Virus record (IMG/VR): IMGVR_UViG_3300049719_000225
Location: 34,116-98,115 of that record
Length of the DNA: 64,000 nt
Origin: a virus
Strand: one strand, 5' to 3'
Position numbers and translations under genes: made by a program. The first letter of the stretch is position 1, and each line of letters opens with the position of its first letter. Shown here one piece after another: positions 1-8,991 of this stretch. The notes under the pieces are model-generated. The model was not told the DNA's origin, did not search any database, and worked only from the letters and a program-made list of their open reading frames with translations.

Positions 1-16
1 TCGAAGATGGACAGCT

Positions 17-265
17 TCAAGGACTCTTCGGGGGTTGTGGACTGGGAGAAGGCGCGCGAGTTCCTGCACGCCACTCCTGCTGCATCCGACCAGTCCACTC
101 CAGACGCCGATCTATCTCACTAGGCGTCTCCATGTGATCAATCACCCATCTGGGCCTCTGGATGTATGCCATGTACTCCTGCCAGTTCACGTACCCCGTA
201 CGCACTGTGAGTTCGATCTCGTGCAGAGACTCGCTACGGGACATACTCAGTGACGCCAGCGGCAA
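17..265 (-). CDS. Hypothetical protein, 82 aa
   Basis: Not recognised. A charged protein with a Trp-rich middle and a Pro/Ser-rich tail (ends in a PSPSPQPP-like run). Its start overlaps the end of the upstream leftward gene by 32 nt, a typical phage coupling. The window edge is close, so downstream partners are unknown. No domain or membrane segment is visible. Confidence 0.5.
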   Translation of the reverse strand: MPLASLSMSRSESLHEIELTVRTGYVNWQEYMAYIQRPRWVIDHMETPSEIDRRLEWTGRMQQEWRAGTRAPSPSPQPPKSP

Positions 266-515
266 TCTGACCGCCAGGCAGATAGGTTAGGAAGAGAGCG
301 AGTGCCTCACCCTCGCCTGGTTTGGCGAGTTTCTTTCTGTCAACCACCTCAGTGCGAACAGGGACGCCTTTCAGGCCAATCTTTCCCTCAGCACTGGCTA
401 CAGCCACGAGGGCGTCCTTTTCGGCGACGAGACAGGTAGGGGCCACGCCGTTGTGGTACTGCTTGAATAGGTCCACGGCCTCTGCGACCATGGCAATGGT
501 GGGTTTCTTCTTCAT
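234..515 (-). CDS. Hypothetical protein, 93 aa
   Basis: Not recognised. It begins MKKKPTIAMVAEAV and is a compact alternating helix/strand protein with no signal peptide. It is first in a leftward pair with the following 82-aa gene. Upstream, on the same strand, an AT-rich stretch contains TATACT about 12 nt before the ATG, a plausible -10 without a clear -35. Confidence 0.55.
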   Translation of the reverse strand: MKKKPTIAMVAEAVDLFKQYHNGVAPTCLVAEKDALVAVASAEGKIGLKGVPVRTEVVDRKKLAKPGEGEALALFLTYLPGGQIAAGVTEYVP

Positions 516-640
516 TTATCGTCTTAACAGTATAATCCGATGTTATTCTCTTTAATAGATAATTTCAGGGTGTTTTCGCGGTATTTTACTGCTAAGGCAT
601 ACCTGGAAGGTGACCTCCATATCGTATGTGTAGTTAGAGC
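516..640. other. AT-rich divergent intergenic region
   Basis: A 125-bp divergent spacer between the leftward 93-aa gene and the rightward HNH gene. It is clearly richer in A/T than the flanking genes and should hold promoters for both directions. A TATACT hexamer is visible for the leftward side only. Confidence 0.35.
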
Positions 641-1372
641 GTGACACTCGAAGAAGTTCAAGCCAAACGCAAACTTAGACACCTAGAGAATAGGGAACAC
701 AACCTTGCAGTGATGCGAGCCTATGGGAAAAGAAACAGGTCGGCTCTAACCAAAAAATCACGCGAAAGGTATAAAACTGATCCATTGTTTAGGGCAGATA
801 TAAGGCGACGTTCCAAGAAATGGCTAGCTAAACCTGAGAGCAGAGAAAAACGTTTGGCATCTAGCAGACGGCAAACTGCCAAGATAAAGAGCGATCCTAT
901 TAAATACCGTGAGGCTCTTGATAGGCATCTGGTTTACATGAAAGAACATGTAAGGACGCCTGAGTACAAAGAGAAGAGGAGAGCCTGGTACCAGAGGTAC
1001 CATAAAAATCCCAAAAATGCGATGGTACGCAGACTAAGGTCCAGAGTAAGATTCGCTCTAAAAGCGCGTGGATTCAGTTATTCAGCGGTGACACTTCTCG
1101 GGTGTACAAAAGATGAATTTTTACGCTACATTGAATCCTTATTTGTATCTGGCATGACTTGGGAAAATAGGTGGGCTTGGCATCTCGATCATAGGAAGCC
1201 CATCGCCTCATTTGATTTCAACGATCCTGAGCAGGTGCGGGCCTGTTTTCACTGGTCAAATTATCAGCCCCTCTGGGCTCACGATAACATCGTCAAGGGG
1301 TGTTCGGTGGTCCCAGATACTTCTTCACCGAGTCTGGCAGAGACACCCACTCCTCCATTGTCCAGTTTCTAA
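641..1372 (+). CDS. HNH homing endonuclease-like protein
   Basis: Free-standing HNH-type endonuclease, 243 aa from a GTG start. The N-terminal two thirds is very basic with repeated short K/R-rich segments. The C-terminal part carries the HNH signature around LDHRKPIASFDF, followed by an N-Y-Q-P-L-W segment and an N-I-x-K-G end, the pattern common in phage HNH enzymes. Its 3' end overlaps the 3' end of the opposing glycosyltransferase gene by 80 nt. Codon and base use is more A/T-rich than neighbours, which fits a mobile gene. Confidence 0.8.
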   Translation: MTLEEVQAKRKLRHLENREHNLAVMRAYGKRNRSALTKKSRERYKTDPLFRADIRRRSKKWLAKPESREKRLASSRRQTAKIKSDPIKYREALDRHLVYMKEHVRTPEYKEKRRAWYQRYHKNPKNAMVRRLRSRVRFALKARGFSYSAVTLLGCTKDEFLRYIESLFVSGMTWENRWAWHLDHRKPIASFDFNDPEQVRACFHWSNYQPLWAHDNIVKGCSVVPDTSSPSLAETPTPPLSSF

Positions 1373-3767
1373 TCAATGGCCATACGTTAGGCCCTTGAAC
1401 GTACATGTGTGCGTTACGGTAACCCGGAACCAATTTTCCTTTCATAAGAACCCCGTCCACCCACTCCTGCATCCTGTAATTTTTATCATCGGCGTGGCCA
1501 CTGCCGAGATGCTTGCCTGCAATCTCGTCCAGCGTCTTTCTAGTGGCGCTAAAGTGGTAGATGTCATACCCGAATAGCTCGTGGCGATAACCGTAGGTTC
1601 CTCGGCAGTGCTCGAAGGTGGCATCCGTGCGGGCATAGATGGTGGCCTTGTCGAGAGCGCCCTCTATCGGATAGCCAGGCAAGCCCGCCACGGGCACCAT
1701 GCCTGTGAAGACGCTCATGGGCCAGCGCTCCCGCACCATCTCGTTCATTCGGGCCAGCATCCCAGGACGCCATAGTTCATCGCCGTCCATGATGATGGTG
1801 TGTTGGAACCCCCGTGCTCCGCAGAAGCGTTGGTACCAGTTGCGGCAGTCGGTCTCTACCTTGATGCGCTCCTGTCTCACGTTCGCCACCTTCGCCACCT
1901 CGAAAGGAATGAACTCGACACCGTATGGGTGGGGGTAGTCCGGGTGGTTCTCCCTCAGCCACTTATTCAACCAGATGTTCAACCGATCTGCAATCTTGGA
2001 AACCTCTTGGCGTTCATCCTCGTTAGCAGGAGCACCATCCCATCGCATGCTCGGGGCGAACAGGAACACGTTTTCGATTCGGTCCTGAAGCTCAGTGGTT
2101 TTGGAGAGCTTGATGCCCTCTTCAAGGATCCGCTGGCACACCTCGAACAAACACAGGTCGTCTCGGATGGCTTGCACGACTACCGCATATCGCACGGGCA
2201 CCGCAGCGTACTCGGCAGACCTAGGTCCGTCATCCAGCGGAAAGCCCAGGTTCTTGCGGAAATTGAACAGTGTCTCGCCGAAGTTCCAGCGCTCCATGCT
2301 GGCGTGTTTCAAGTCCACCTCATCGCGAGGCCTCTTGCCACAGTCTGGGTGCATGTGCTCGAAGAGGAGGTGGCGGGCATCCACAATGACGCGATCCTGC
2401 GAGGCCACGTAAGTGAACTCGGTGTCACTGTTGTGACTCAAGTAACCGTCTGCCACGTAATTCTTGGTTTCTGTAGAGAGGCAATAAACGTCGGTTGTAT
2501 TGTCGTCGTCGTTGAGCCCCCAGTAAGTGGGCTCGATAGAAACAATCTCATCAGGCGAACCGTAGCGTGAGGTGAACATCCTCTTGGACACCTGTTTTTT
2601 GAAAGTACGTACAGGTCGAGTCCACGCTAAAAACTTTAGGTATTCTTCACGGCCACCCGTGAGCGTGAAAACCTGTTGAGTGACGGGGGCACCCCGGTAT
2701 TTTCCGTATGAACGGTCTGTAGAGAATTGGAAACCCAGACGACGAAGAACGCGACCAATCTCGGCGCACACTTCTGGGTTCTTATCCAGCGACTGGGAGA
2801 TGCACGGGAAGCTGCCCTCGCCATCATACATTCCAGCTAACCAACCCAAATCTCGTACGGACTCTGGATCGGTAGGGGCAGGCGGGGGAGTTTCCAGCAC
2901 CCTAAGAAGTTTGCGCCCTATTTTAGGCTCTCCCCACCTAATCTGTCCAAACCCCCTTTGCCTAGCGTACCCAGCCGTTGTACGCAGAATTTTTCCCTTC
3001 TCATTTCTCAGATATTGACGGGTATCGCCGTAGTAGGCCCACACATGGTCGGGGGTGCATAGGAGAGTTTTTCCCGATTTCAGAGTGAGTTTTACAACTC
3101 GATCTCGTTTCTTGTGCACCTCAAGAACCTTTGATGGCTGCAAGAAATCACGAGGCTGCACCCCTCGACCAGGCCGTCTTGATGATCCGACAACCATATC
3201 ACCTGGTACGATGTCCCTAATGGCTTTGAACGTCTGGTTCGCCATGTAAATGGGAGTATCAGGCGGAAGGCAGAAGAGACTCTGGTATCCTGGGTAGAAG
3301 ACGTAGCCGAACCGCTCGTAGCGTCTGCGGGTAAGGATGGCCAAGGTCAGCAGGTCGGGGTTGTAGCCATCCTTCACCCACATCACGATCTCGTTCTTCC
3401 ACCAACCCCAGGGGATGGTTTCGATGATGCCCTTATCCCAATGGACGGGTACGTCAAAGTCATCGGCCACGCAGATGATGATGTCACCCGCGGCGCGACT
3501 GGCAGCCGTGTTCCAGCCTGAGACGCAATTCTTGGGGCCGGTGTTGGGAACGCCGCGGATACTGCGGTGCTTCAGGGAGGCATCGGCCACTAGCTGGATG
3601 ATGTTGTTGCACACCGCTGTGTCACCTTCATCGTAGCAGATGATGAACTCGACGTTCGACGGATCGTTGGCTCGTTCAAGCCAACGTCGCACTGTCAATT
3701 CCACCGCTCCTGGTCGTACTGTTGTATAACAGAGGGAGAATATGGGAGCGGGTGCGGGTGTACTCAC
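1293..3767 (-). CDS. Glycosyltransferase interrupted by an intein
   Basis: 824-aa precursor. The exteins form a GT-A-fold glycosyltransferase: a strand-loop with ICYDEGD near residue 45, a DXD-like VADDFD near residue 101, and an acceptor-site motif SDTEF directly after the insertion. A second domain-like half starts about residue 510 and has a further D-x-D-E motif (IMDGDELW). Residues 166-446 are an intein that must splice out to restore the active site. The likely role is modification of host surface glycan or of phage components; the substrate is unknown. The start codon lies inside the end of the preceding small gene (4-nt overlap). Confidence 0.85.
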   Translation of the reverse strand: MSTPAPAPIFSLCYTTVRPGAVELTVRRWLERANDPSNVEFIICYDEGDTAVCNNIIQLVADASLKHRSIRGVPNTGPKNCVSGWNTAASRAAGDIIICVADDFDVPVHWDKGIIETIPWGWWKNEIVMWVKDGYNPDLLTLAILTRRRYERFGYVFYPGYQSLFCLPPDTPIYMANQTFKAIRDIVPGDMVVGSSRRPGRGVQPRDFLQPSKVLEVHKKRDRVVKLTLKSGKTLLCTPDHVWAYYGDTRQYLRNEKGKILRTTAGYARQRGFGQIRWGEPKIGRKLLRVLETPPPAPTDPESVRDLGWLAGMYDGEGSFPCISQSLDKNPEVCAEIGRVLRRLGFQFSTDRSYGKYRGAPVTQQVFTLTGGREEYLKFLAWTRPVRTFKKQVSKRMFTSRYGSPDEIVSIEPTYWGLNDDDNTTDVYCLSTETKNYVADGYLSHNSDTEFTYVASQDRVIVDARHLLFEHMHPDCGKRPRDEVDLKHASMERWNFGETLFNFRKNLGFPLDDGPRSAEYAAVPVRYAVVVQAIRDDLCLFEVCQRILEEGIKLSKTTELQDRIENVFLFAPSMRWDGAPANEDERQEVSKIADRLNIWLNKWLRENHPDYPHPYGVEFIPFEVAKVANVRQERIKVETDCRNWYQRFCGARGFQHTIIMDGDELWRPGMLARMNEMVRERWPMSVFTGMVPVAGLPGYPIEGALDKATIYARTDATFEHCRGTYGYRHELFGYDIYHFSATRKTLDEIAGKHLGSGHADDKNYRMQEWVDGVLMKGKLVPGYRNAHMYVQGPNVWPLIRNWTMEEWVSLPDSVKKYLGPPNTP
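2430..3272 (-). mobile_element. Intein with LAGLIDADG-type domain (residues 166-446 of the glycosyltransferase)
   Basis: The intein begins with Cys166 (CLPPDTPIYM), has a block B-like T-P-D-H segment, a LAGLIDADG-like LGWLAGMYDGEG helix, and ends YLSHN before a +1 Ser. All canonical splice residues (Cys1, penultimate His, terminal Asn, Ser+1) are present, so it should be active. The insertion point is immediately before an Asp of the glycosyltransferase acceptor motif. Confidence 0.9.
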
Positions 3768-3976
3768 GAGGGTATAGAATCGTCCTCCTTAACTGCGCTC
3801 ACCAAGCCCAACTCTATGAGTGCTGGAGCGAAGGCCTCCGCGATCATGTTGCGGATGGAAACACGGGCGGCTTCGTTCAGGTTCAGTTTCAAAGCAACGT
3901 TATCGCTGGCGACGGTAAGAGCGTCATTAAGTTTTCCAACGGCCAGTTTTCTTTCATTTTCTGGTATTTTCTCCAT
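3764..3976 (-). CDS. Hypothetical protein, 70 aa
   Basis: Not recognised. I chose the ATG at 3976 (MEKIPENERK) because AGGAG precedes it by about 9 nt; a longer frame reaches 4033 without a ribosome site. The protein is mostly helical and acidic. Its stop overlaps the glycosyltransferase ATG by 4 nt, so the two are translationally coupled. Confidence 0.6.
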   Translation of the reverse strand: MEKIPENERKLAVGKLNDALTVASDNVALKLNLNEAARVSIRNMIAEAFAPALIELGLVSAVKEDDSIPS

Positions 3977-4047
3977 CTGAGAATGTCTCCTAAGTGGTTG
4001 ATTGACAATTTTTAATGGTTCATAGAGAACCAAAAGTTGTTTTAGTG

Positions 4048-4075
4048 TTTACAAAATCATCACCCGCCCTATTAT
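4048..4075 (+). promoter_or_regulatory. Promoter, TTTACA-N16-TATTAT
   Basis: A -35 of TTTACA and a -10 of TATTAT are separated by 16 nt. The upstream 16-mer TTTTAGTGTTTACAAA is shared with the promoter at 8468. It drives the ATPase cassette starting at 4118. Confidence 0.65.
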
Positions 4076-4117
4076 CAGTGGTAAGAGATCAACCCCAACA
4101 CAACCACCACAAATACT

Positions 4118-4801
4118 ATGGGCCTCAAACCACTAAAGCTAGAAGTCGCCGCCGCTCCCTCTGCTAAGAAGAGCGACGTTCCCGCCCGCACCCTTGCGGG
4201 CGTTGCCATTGCCGAGTTCATTCGCCTGAAGGCCGAGGTCGAGGACCGCGCGGCCCGCATGAAGACCCTTGAAGAGGAGATCAAGCTGGCGGGCTGCACT
4301 GAGGTGATCAGCATCAACTGTGAGAACGCCACGAATCCCGTGTCCTCAGTCAGGCTGCAGGACGACGAGGGTGCCAAGGCCACCGTCTCCTTCACCTCCA
4401 AGTACAGCGACATCGACGCCGATGCGTTCAGCGCCGTCTTCGCCGAGATCAACGCCCGCAGGAAGGCCGCTCGCCTGCCTGCCGTCAGCGAGGCTGAGTA
4501 CGCTCAGTTCGTCATCGCTGCCAAGCTGAACGATGTCGCCTTCTACGACAAGGACGGCAACTTTCAGGAGGCCGTCTACGCTGAGGTCCGCAAGGCCCTC
4601 GATGCCGTAGCCGCCAAGCTGGTGGCCGCAGGCAAGGTCGCCGCTGGCACCCCGCTCTACACCGAGGCTCAGAAGGCCCGTGTCAAGCCGACCTTCCACG
4701 CCAAGCGGTGGGAGTTGGGCGTCGAGGACAACACCTCCCTGCTCGGCACCGTCCGCAACACCGTCACGCTCAAGCCCGTTGCTGGCACCGTCGCCGCCTG
4801 A
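4118..4801 (+). CDS. Hypothetical protein, 227 aa, first gene of the ATPase cassette
   Basis: Not recognised by function. It is a soluble, alanine-rich protein with a helical segment around residues 30-60 (K-A-E-V-E-D-R pattern) and a C-terminal strand-rich end. It follows the TTTACA promoter and lies four genes upstream of the Ycf46-type ATPase. Similar companions are common beside this ATPase in phages (from memory, not checked). It ends 4 nt before the next start. Confidence 0.7.
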   Translation: MGLKPLKLEVAAAPSAKKSDVPARTLAGVAIAEFIRLKAEVEDRAARMKTLEEEIKLAGCTEVISINCENATNPVSSVRLQDDEGAKATVSFTSKYSDIDADAFSAVFAEINARRKAARLPAVSEAEYAQFVIAAKLNDVAFYDKDGNFQEAVYAEVRKALDAVAAKLVAAGKVAAGTPLYTEAQKARVKPTFHAKRWELGVEDNTSLLGTVRNTVTLKPVAGTVAA

Positions 4802-4805
4802 TCCC

Positions 4806-5105
4806 GTGAACGTCGCCTCTCAAACCCTCTACTACCTCCCCCTGACGGGGGCCGATCTCACCTACCTGCTGGATACCTTGCAGGGCCGTGCCTCCCTCCC
4901 GCTGCCCAATGAGCGCGACCTGGCCCGTTCCCTTCGCAGCATCGAGCAGGTGCTGCCCGAGTCCCAAGTCGAGCAGGTTCAAGAGACCGTGAAGGCAGGG
5001 TTTGAGCAGGCCCGTTCGCAGGCAGCGGATCTCAAGGACCACGCCGTGGCCCTTTGCAAACTCATCAACGAAGCACAGAAACGCCCGTCAGAATTTTCAC
5101 TCTAA
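4806..5105 (+). CDS. Hypothetical protein, 99 aa
   Basis: Not recognised. I chose the GTG at 4806 (VNVASQTLYYLPLTG), just after the preceding TGA; the frame is open further upstream but only as a shadow of the previous gene. The protein is helical with LPLPNERDLARSLR and an EQVQETVKAG heptad-like stretch. It sits in tight series (4-5 nt gaps) with its neighbours. Confidence 0.65.
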   Translation: MNVASQTLYYLPLTGADLTYLLDTLQGRASLPLPNERDLARSLRSIEQVLPESQVEQVQETVKAGFEQARSQAADLKDHAVALCKLINEAQKRPSEFSL

Positions 5106-5109
5106 TCCA

Positions 5110-6234
5110 ATGACCGCATCCCCCCAAGGAGTCGAAGTCCTCCGCAACGCCACCCTGTTCAGCTTGACCCGCTCCTCGTGGAGCAACTACCGCAAGGCCG
5201 ACCGCAGCAAGGTCAGCATTCAGGGTTACTCCACCGATCTGGATGGTGCCACCACCTCCGTCAGTGACGCCGCCACCAAGCGGGTGAACGTCACCAAGAA
5301 GCTGGTCGAGTCCGAGCAGTTGGACAACGTCCGCAAGTACATGAACGAGGTGTACGACTGGTGCCTCAAGCACTGCATGCCGTCCACGGCCATCCGCAAG
5401 GGCATCTACTTCGTGAAGAACAACCAGGTGCCCGTCTTCGAGGAGAAGCTGACGCACGCTCTCGATGAACTGCGCAGCACGATCCTGCCCTCCTTCCTTG
5501 AGCCCAACCCCAATGCGGTCCTTGAGGACGGCTCGCCCGATGTGGCCCGCCGGACTTTCTCTCCGTACGAGCTGGCCAAGGAAGCGGCCAAGAAGCCCAC
5601 GGTCGAGGGTGGCCTGGGCGAACTGTACGACGAGGACGACTACCCCACCGTGGAAGAGCTTCGGAAGGCTTTCAACCTGCGTTGGTCGTGGCTCCAGTTG
5701 AGCGTGCCCGACGAGTTGCCCGAGGAGGTTCGGGTGCGTGAGGTCAGCAAGCTCAAGGCCAGCTTCCTTGAGGCTCAGGAGGAGATCAAACTGGCTCTCC
5801 GTGCGGGCTTCAAGGACCTTGTTTCACACGCCATCGAGCGCCTGACCCCCGGTCCTGACGGGAAGCGTAAGGTGTTCTGCGAGAGCACCTTCACCAAGTT
5901 CAACGAGTTCTTCGAGACCTTCAACGCTCGTAACCTCATGGAGGACGCTGAGTTAGAGGCCGTCGTGGAACAGGCAAAGGAGATCATGAAGGGCCTCCCG
6001 AGCGTGGATGACCTCCGCAGCGCCGAGAGCCGTCGCCTCGCCTCACTCATCAAGCAGAACGAGAAGAAGGGTAACATGGTCAAGGTGGCTGAGTTACAGA
6101 AGCAGCTTGTCGAGCAGGAGAAGGCCGACGCTCAGGTTCTTGAGTCCACGGTGGCCCAGTTCGCCAAGGTGGACGAAGTGCTCGCCCCGCTCGTTCTCAC
6201 CCCCACCCGCCGCTTCAACTTCGAGGAGGAGTAA
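5110..6234 (+). CDS. Conserved phage protein of unknown function, 374 aa
   Basis: The start is ATG 5110 (MTASPQGVEVLRNATLFSLT). It is a long, mostly helical, charged protein: an N-terminal TRSSWSNYRKADRSKV segment, a central LRKAFNLRWSWLQLSVP segment and a C-terminal coiled-coil region (about residues 300-350). I recognise the pattern as a recurrent phage family found next to Ycf46-type ATPases but know no function. By context it may be a substrate or adaptor of the ATPase. Confidence 0.7.
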   Translation: MTASPQGVEVLRNATLFSLTRSSWSNYRKADRSKVSIQGYSTDLDGATTSVSDAATKRVNVTKKLVESEQLDNVRKYMNEVYDWCLKHCMPSTAIRKGIYFVKNNQVPVFEEKLTHALDELRSTILPSFLEPNPNAVLEDGSPDVARRTFSPYELAKEAAKKPTVEGGLGELYDEDDYPTVEELRKAFNLRWSWLQLSVPDELPEEVRVREVSKLKASFLEAQEEIKLALRAGFKDLVSHAIERLTPGPDGKRKVFCESTFTKFNEFFETFNARNLMEDAELEAVVEQAKEIMKGLPSVDDLRSAESRRLASLIKQNEKKGNMVKVAELQKQLVEQEKADAQVLESTVAQFAKVDEVLAPLVLTPTRRFNFEEE

Positions 6235-6287
6235 AAAACAGCACTTTGTGCTCGACATTCACGCTCCAAAACACATAATAGACTTCA

Positions 6288-7943
6288 ATGAAAGCCCCCA
6301 CCGCAAAGAAACACCCGATCATCGCCGTCAGGCGCGCAGGCGTTCCGCTCATCGCATTCGAGACGAGCGATCCCGCTCAGACCATCGTGCAGGTCAACAA
6401 GGCCCTCAATGGTAGCTCCTCCAACGTTCCGCTCCTGCGGTGGGACATCGTGAGGGGACTCGTTGGCCTGAACCCTCTCGGTCAGCAGCGTGTCCAGTCC
6501 ATCCTCAGCAAGTGGCTCAAACAGGAGGGGGCCGGTGAATCCAAGGAGGAGCAGGCCGAGCGCCAGGCGGCCACCTGTGACCCGTCCTTCACGCTGAACC
6601 TCCTGCGCAAGGTGGCCGAGGACTTCACGCCCGCCAAGCCGAGCCTCATCGACAGCGGCCTCATCTTCTTCATGAACGCCCACCTGTTCTTCAAGTCTGA
6701 GGTGGTGCTGCAGGCCATGTGGAACCTCCGTGACGCCCTGAAGCCCACGGCTGCCACGCTGGTCGTCCTCTGCCCCGCCATGAAGCTGCCCGAGGAACTG
6801 ACGCACGATGTCGTGGTCATCACTGAGCCGCTGCCGAACGCCGAGGAAGTCGGCGTCATCGTGGACAGCATCGCCAAGGACGCCAAGTGCGACATCGATC
6901 CCGCCGACAAGCCGAAGGTGATCGACACCGTTCTTGGCGTCAGCGCCTTCGCCGCCGAGCAGGCCCTTGCTATGAGCATCGGCCCTGTGGACGGCAAGGT
7001 GGTCCTAGACCGTGACGAACTGTGGGAGCGCAAGCGCAAGATGGTCGAGAACACCGAGGGCCTGACGATCCACCGTGGCAAGGAGTCCTTCAACGACGTG
7101 GGCGGGCTCTCCAACGTGAAGGCCTTCCTCACGAAAATCCTCCAGAGCGGCAACAACCCCGTCCGCTGCATCGGCTTCATCGATGAGATCGAGAAGATGT
7201 TCAGCGCTGCCTCCACGGGCGGCGACATGAGCGGCGTGTCGCAGGACCAGCTCAAGGTGCTTCTCACCGAGATGCAGGACAACGACATCCCCGGCATCAT
7301 CTTCGTTGGGCCTCCTGGCACGGGCAAGAGCGCCGTCGCCAAGGGCGCGGGTTCGCTCGCCGAGGCCGAGGTGATCAGCATCGACACGGGTGCCATGACG
7401 GGCAGCCTCGTTGGCCAGTCGCAGGCCAAGATCAGGAGCGCCTTCGCCACGTTCAAGGCGGTGTCGCAGGGCAAGGGCCTGTTCATCGCCACCTGCAACA
7501 AAATCGCTGCCCTGCCGCCCGAACTGCGCAGGCGCTTCACGCTCGGCACGTTCTACATCGACCTGCCGAACGCCGAGGAGCGTGCCGCCATCTGGCCGCT
7601 CTGGCTCAAGAAGTACGCCGCCATGGAGGGCAGCAAGCTGACGCTCAAGAGCGAGCAGCCCGACGACGAGGGTTGGACGGGTGCCGAGATCAAGGCCTGC
7701 TGCGATGTCGCCTATCGGGCGAACATCTCCCTCAAGGAGGCTGCGTCCTACATCGTCCCCGTCAGCAAGTCGTCCGCTGACCAGATCAAGGCCCTGCGCC
7801 AGATGGCCTCTGGAAAGTTCATCTCGGCCAGCAAGGCGGGCATCTACCAGTACGTTGAGAACGAGGCCGACGCTGCGGCTGCGGCCTCCCTTGACGGCAC
7901 GAAGCGCCAGACCCGCAGGTTCGGCAGCGAGGAGAAGGCTTAA
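6288..7943 (+). CDS. Ycf46-type AAA+ ATPase with rearranged core motifs
   Basis: 551 aa. The N-terminal ~260 residues follow the Ycf46 layout (APLIAF-like start, LVVLCPAMKLPEEL, then EPLPNAEE). A DVGGL element lies at residues 270-274. Unusually, the Walker B segment (GFIDEIEK, Asp299-Glu300) and its following helix come before Walker A (GPPGTGKS, residues 341-348). Next come a pore-loop-like GAMTGSLVGQSQ, sensor 1 Asn404 (ATCNKI) and an RRRF arginine finger near 414-417. No acidic Walker B exists between Walker A and sensor 1. It should be an ATP-driven remodelling enzyme. It is co-transcribed with DUF1257 and DUF2997-like genes. Confidence 0.88.
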   Translation: MKAPTAKKHPIIAVRRAGVPLIAFETSDPAQTIVQVNKALNGSSSNVPLLRWDIVRGLVGLNPLGQQRVQSILSKWLKQEGAGESKEEQAERQAATCDPSFTLNLLRKVAEDFTPAKPSLIDSGLIFFMNAHLFFKSEVVLQAMWNLRDALKPTAATLVVLCPAMKLPEELTHDVVVITEPLPNAEEVGVIVDSIAKDAKCDIDPADKPKVIDTVLGVSAFAAEQALAMSIGPVDGKVVLDRDELWERKRKMVENTEGLTIHRGKESFNDVGGLSNVKAFLTKILQSGNNPVRCIGFIDEIEKMFSAASTGGDMSGVSQDQLKVLLTEMQDNDIPGIIFVGPPGTGKSAVAKGAGSLAEAEVISIDTGAMTGSLVGQSQAKIRSAFATFKAVSQGKGLFIATCNKIAALPPELRRRFTLGTFYIDLPNAEERAAIWPLWLKKYAAMEGSKLTLKSEQPDDEGWTGAEIKACCDVAYRANISLKEAASYIVPVSKSSADQIKALRQMASGKFISASKAGIYQYVENEADAAAAASLDGTKRQTRRFGSEEKA

Positions 7944-7944
7944 C

Positions 7945-8448
7945 ATGAGCCACGTCGAAACCTGCAAAGTGGCCTTCAAGGACCTTGCGGCGGTGAAAGC
8001 CGCCTGCAAGGCCCTGGGGGTCACCTTCGTGGAGGGCAAGACCCACTTCAACTGGTACGGCCAGCATGTCGGCGACTACCCGATCACGAAGGAAATGTCT
8101 GACGCTGGCATCACGAAGGAAAACATCGGCCAGTGCGCCCACGTCATCCAAGTCCCAGGCACCACCTGGGAGGTTGGCCTGTGGCCCATGAAGAACCAGC
8201 CCGGCTCCTTCCTGCCCGTCTACGACTTCTACGGCGGGCAGGGCGCTGTGCTCCAGAAGGCCCTTTGCAAGGGTCCTGGCTGGCCCCAGACGCCGAAGAA
8301 CTACAGCGGGTACAGCGTTGGGCTGGAGAAGCTGGCTGACCACTACTCCCTCGAAGTGCTCAAGGCCAAGGCCCGTGCGAAGGGCTACCAGTTCAAGGAA
8401 ACGCAGGTTAATGGCAAGATAAAGCTGGTCGTTTCCCTCGGAAACTGA
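7945..8448 (+). CDS. DUF1257 (Ycf35-like) protein, copy 1
   Basis: 167 aa starting MSHVETCKVAFKDLAAVKAA, the typical MSH-x(n)-D-x-x-A-L start of DUF1257/Ycf35, and ending with a GYQFKETQVNGKIKLVV segment matching the family C-terminus. The start is 1 nt after the ATPase stop. Ycf35/DUF1257 and Ycf46 ATPases co-occur in cyanobacteria and phages, so this is probably a partner or substrate adaptor. It is paralogous to the gene at 8502. Confidence 0.75.
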   Translation: MSHVETCKVAFKDLAAVKAACKALGVTFVEGKTHFNWYGQHVGDYPITKEMSDAGITKENIGQCAHVIQVPGTTWEVGLWPMKNQPGSFLPVYDFYGGQGAVLQKALCKGPGWPQTPKNYSGYSVGLEKLADHYSLEVLKAKARAKGYQFKETQVNGKIKLVVSLGN

Positions 8449-8467
8449 AAAAACCCTGTTTTTAGTG

Positions 8468-8495
8468 TTTACAAAGTGCCCCCAACCCTTAGTAT
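8468..8495 (+). promoter_or_regulatory. Promoter, TTTACA-N16-TAGTAT, immediately before an ATG
   Basis: The -35 is at 8468-8473 and the -10 at 8490-8495, followed by six bases and the ATG at 8502, so the predicted +1 is at or next to the A of the start codon. It shares TTTTAGTGTTTACAAA with the promoter at 4048. The transcript would be leaderless or nearly so. Confidence 0.6.
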
Positions 8496-8501
8496 GAAAT
8501 C

Positions 8502-8963
8502 ATGAGCCATATTGAAAAATGCTCGGTGGTCATCACCGACCTAAAAGCGCTGAAGGCGGCGTGCGAGACCCTCGGTCTCACACTGTCAGAGGGACAGAAA
8601 AAGTTCGTTGGCTACTACGGTGCCAAGAACCCATGCCAGCACGCCATCAAGGTGCCTGGCGTGTCGTGGGAGGTTGGCCTGCTCTCGGCTGACACGGAGG
8701 GCAACAAGGTGAAGGGCTGGACAACGGCCTTCGATCCGTTTGGCACGCAGGGCCAGACCATCGCCTCCAAGCTGTGCAAGAAGCACGGCGAGCAGTACGG
8801 CCAGCCCGTGTACAAGCACAAGGACGGCACGCACCACTGCGAGACGCTGATGAACCAGTACTCGCTGGAGGTTCTGAAGGCGAAGGCCCGTGCGAAGGGC
8901 TACCAGTTCAAGCAGACCACCGTGGACGGCAAGATCAAGCTGCAGGTGACCCTCGGCAACTAA
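8502..8963 (+). CDS. DUF1257 (Ycf35-like) protein, copy 2
   Basis: 153 aa beginning MSHIEKCSVVITDLKALKAA. It matches copy 1 over the N-terminus (CEAL/CETLGL region), the central GxxWEVGL core and the C-terminal LEVLKAKARAKGYQFK segment, which is identical over that stretch. The two copies differ in the middle (KYGQPVYKHKDG-like insertion here). It has its own promoter directly upstream and may be expressed separately from copy 1. Confidence 0.75.
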   Translation: MSHIEKCSVVITDLKALKAACETLGLTLSEGQKKFVGYYGAKNPCQHAIKVPGVSWEVGLLSADTEGNKVKGWTTAFDPFGTQGQTIASKLCKKHGEQYGQPVYKHKDGTHHCETLMNQYSLEVLKAKARAKGYQFKQTTVDGKIKLQVTLGN

Positions 8964-8991
8964 CCCCCAACCTCTCAAATCCAAAAAACAC

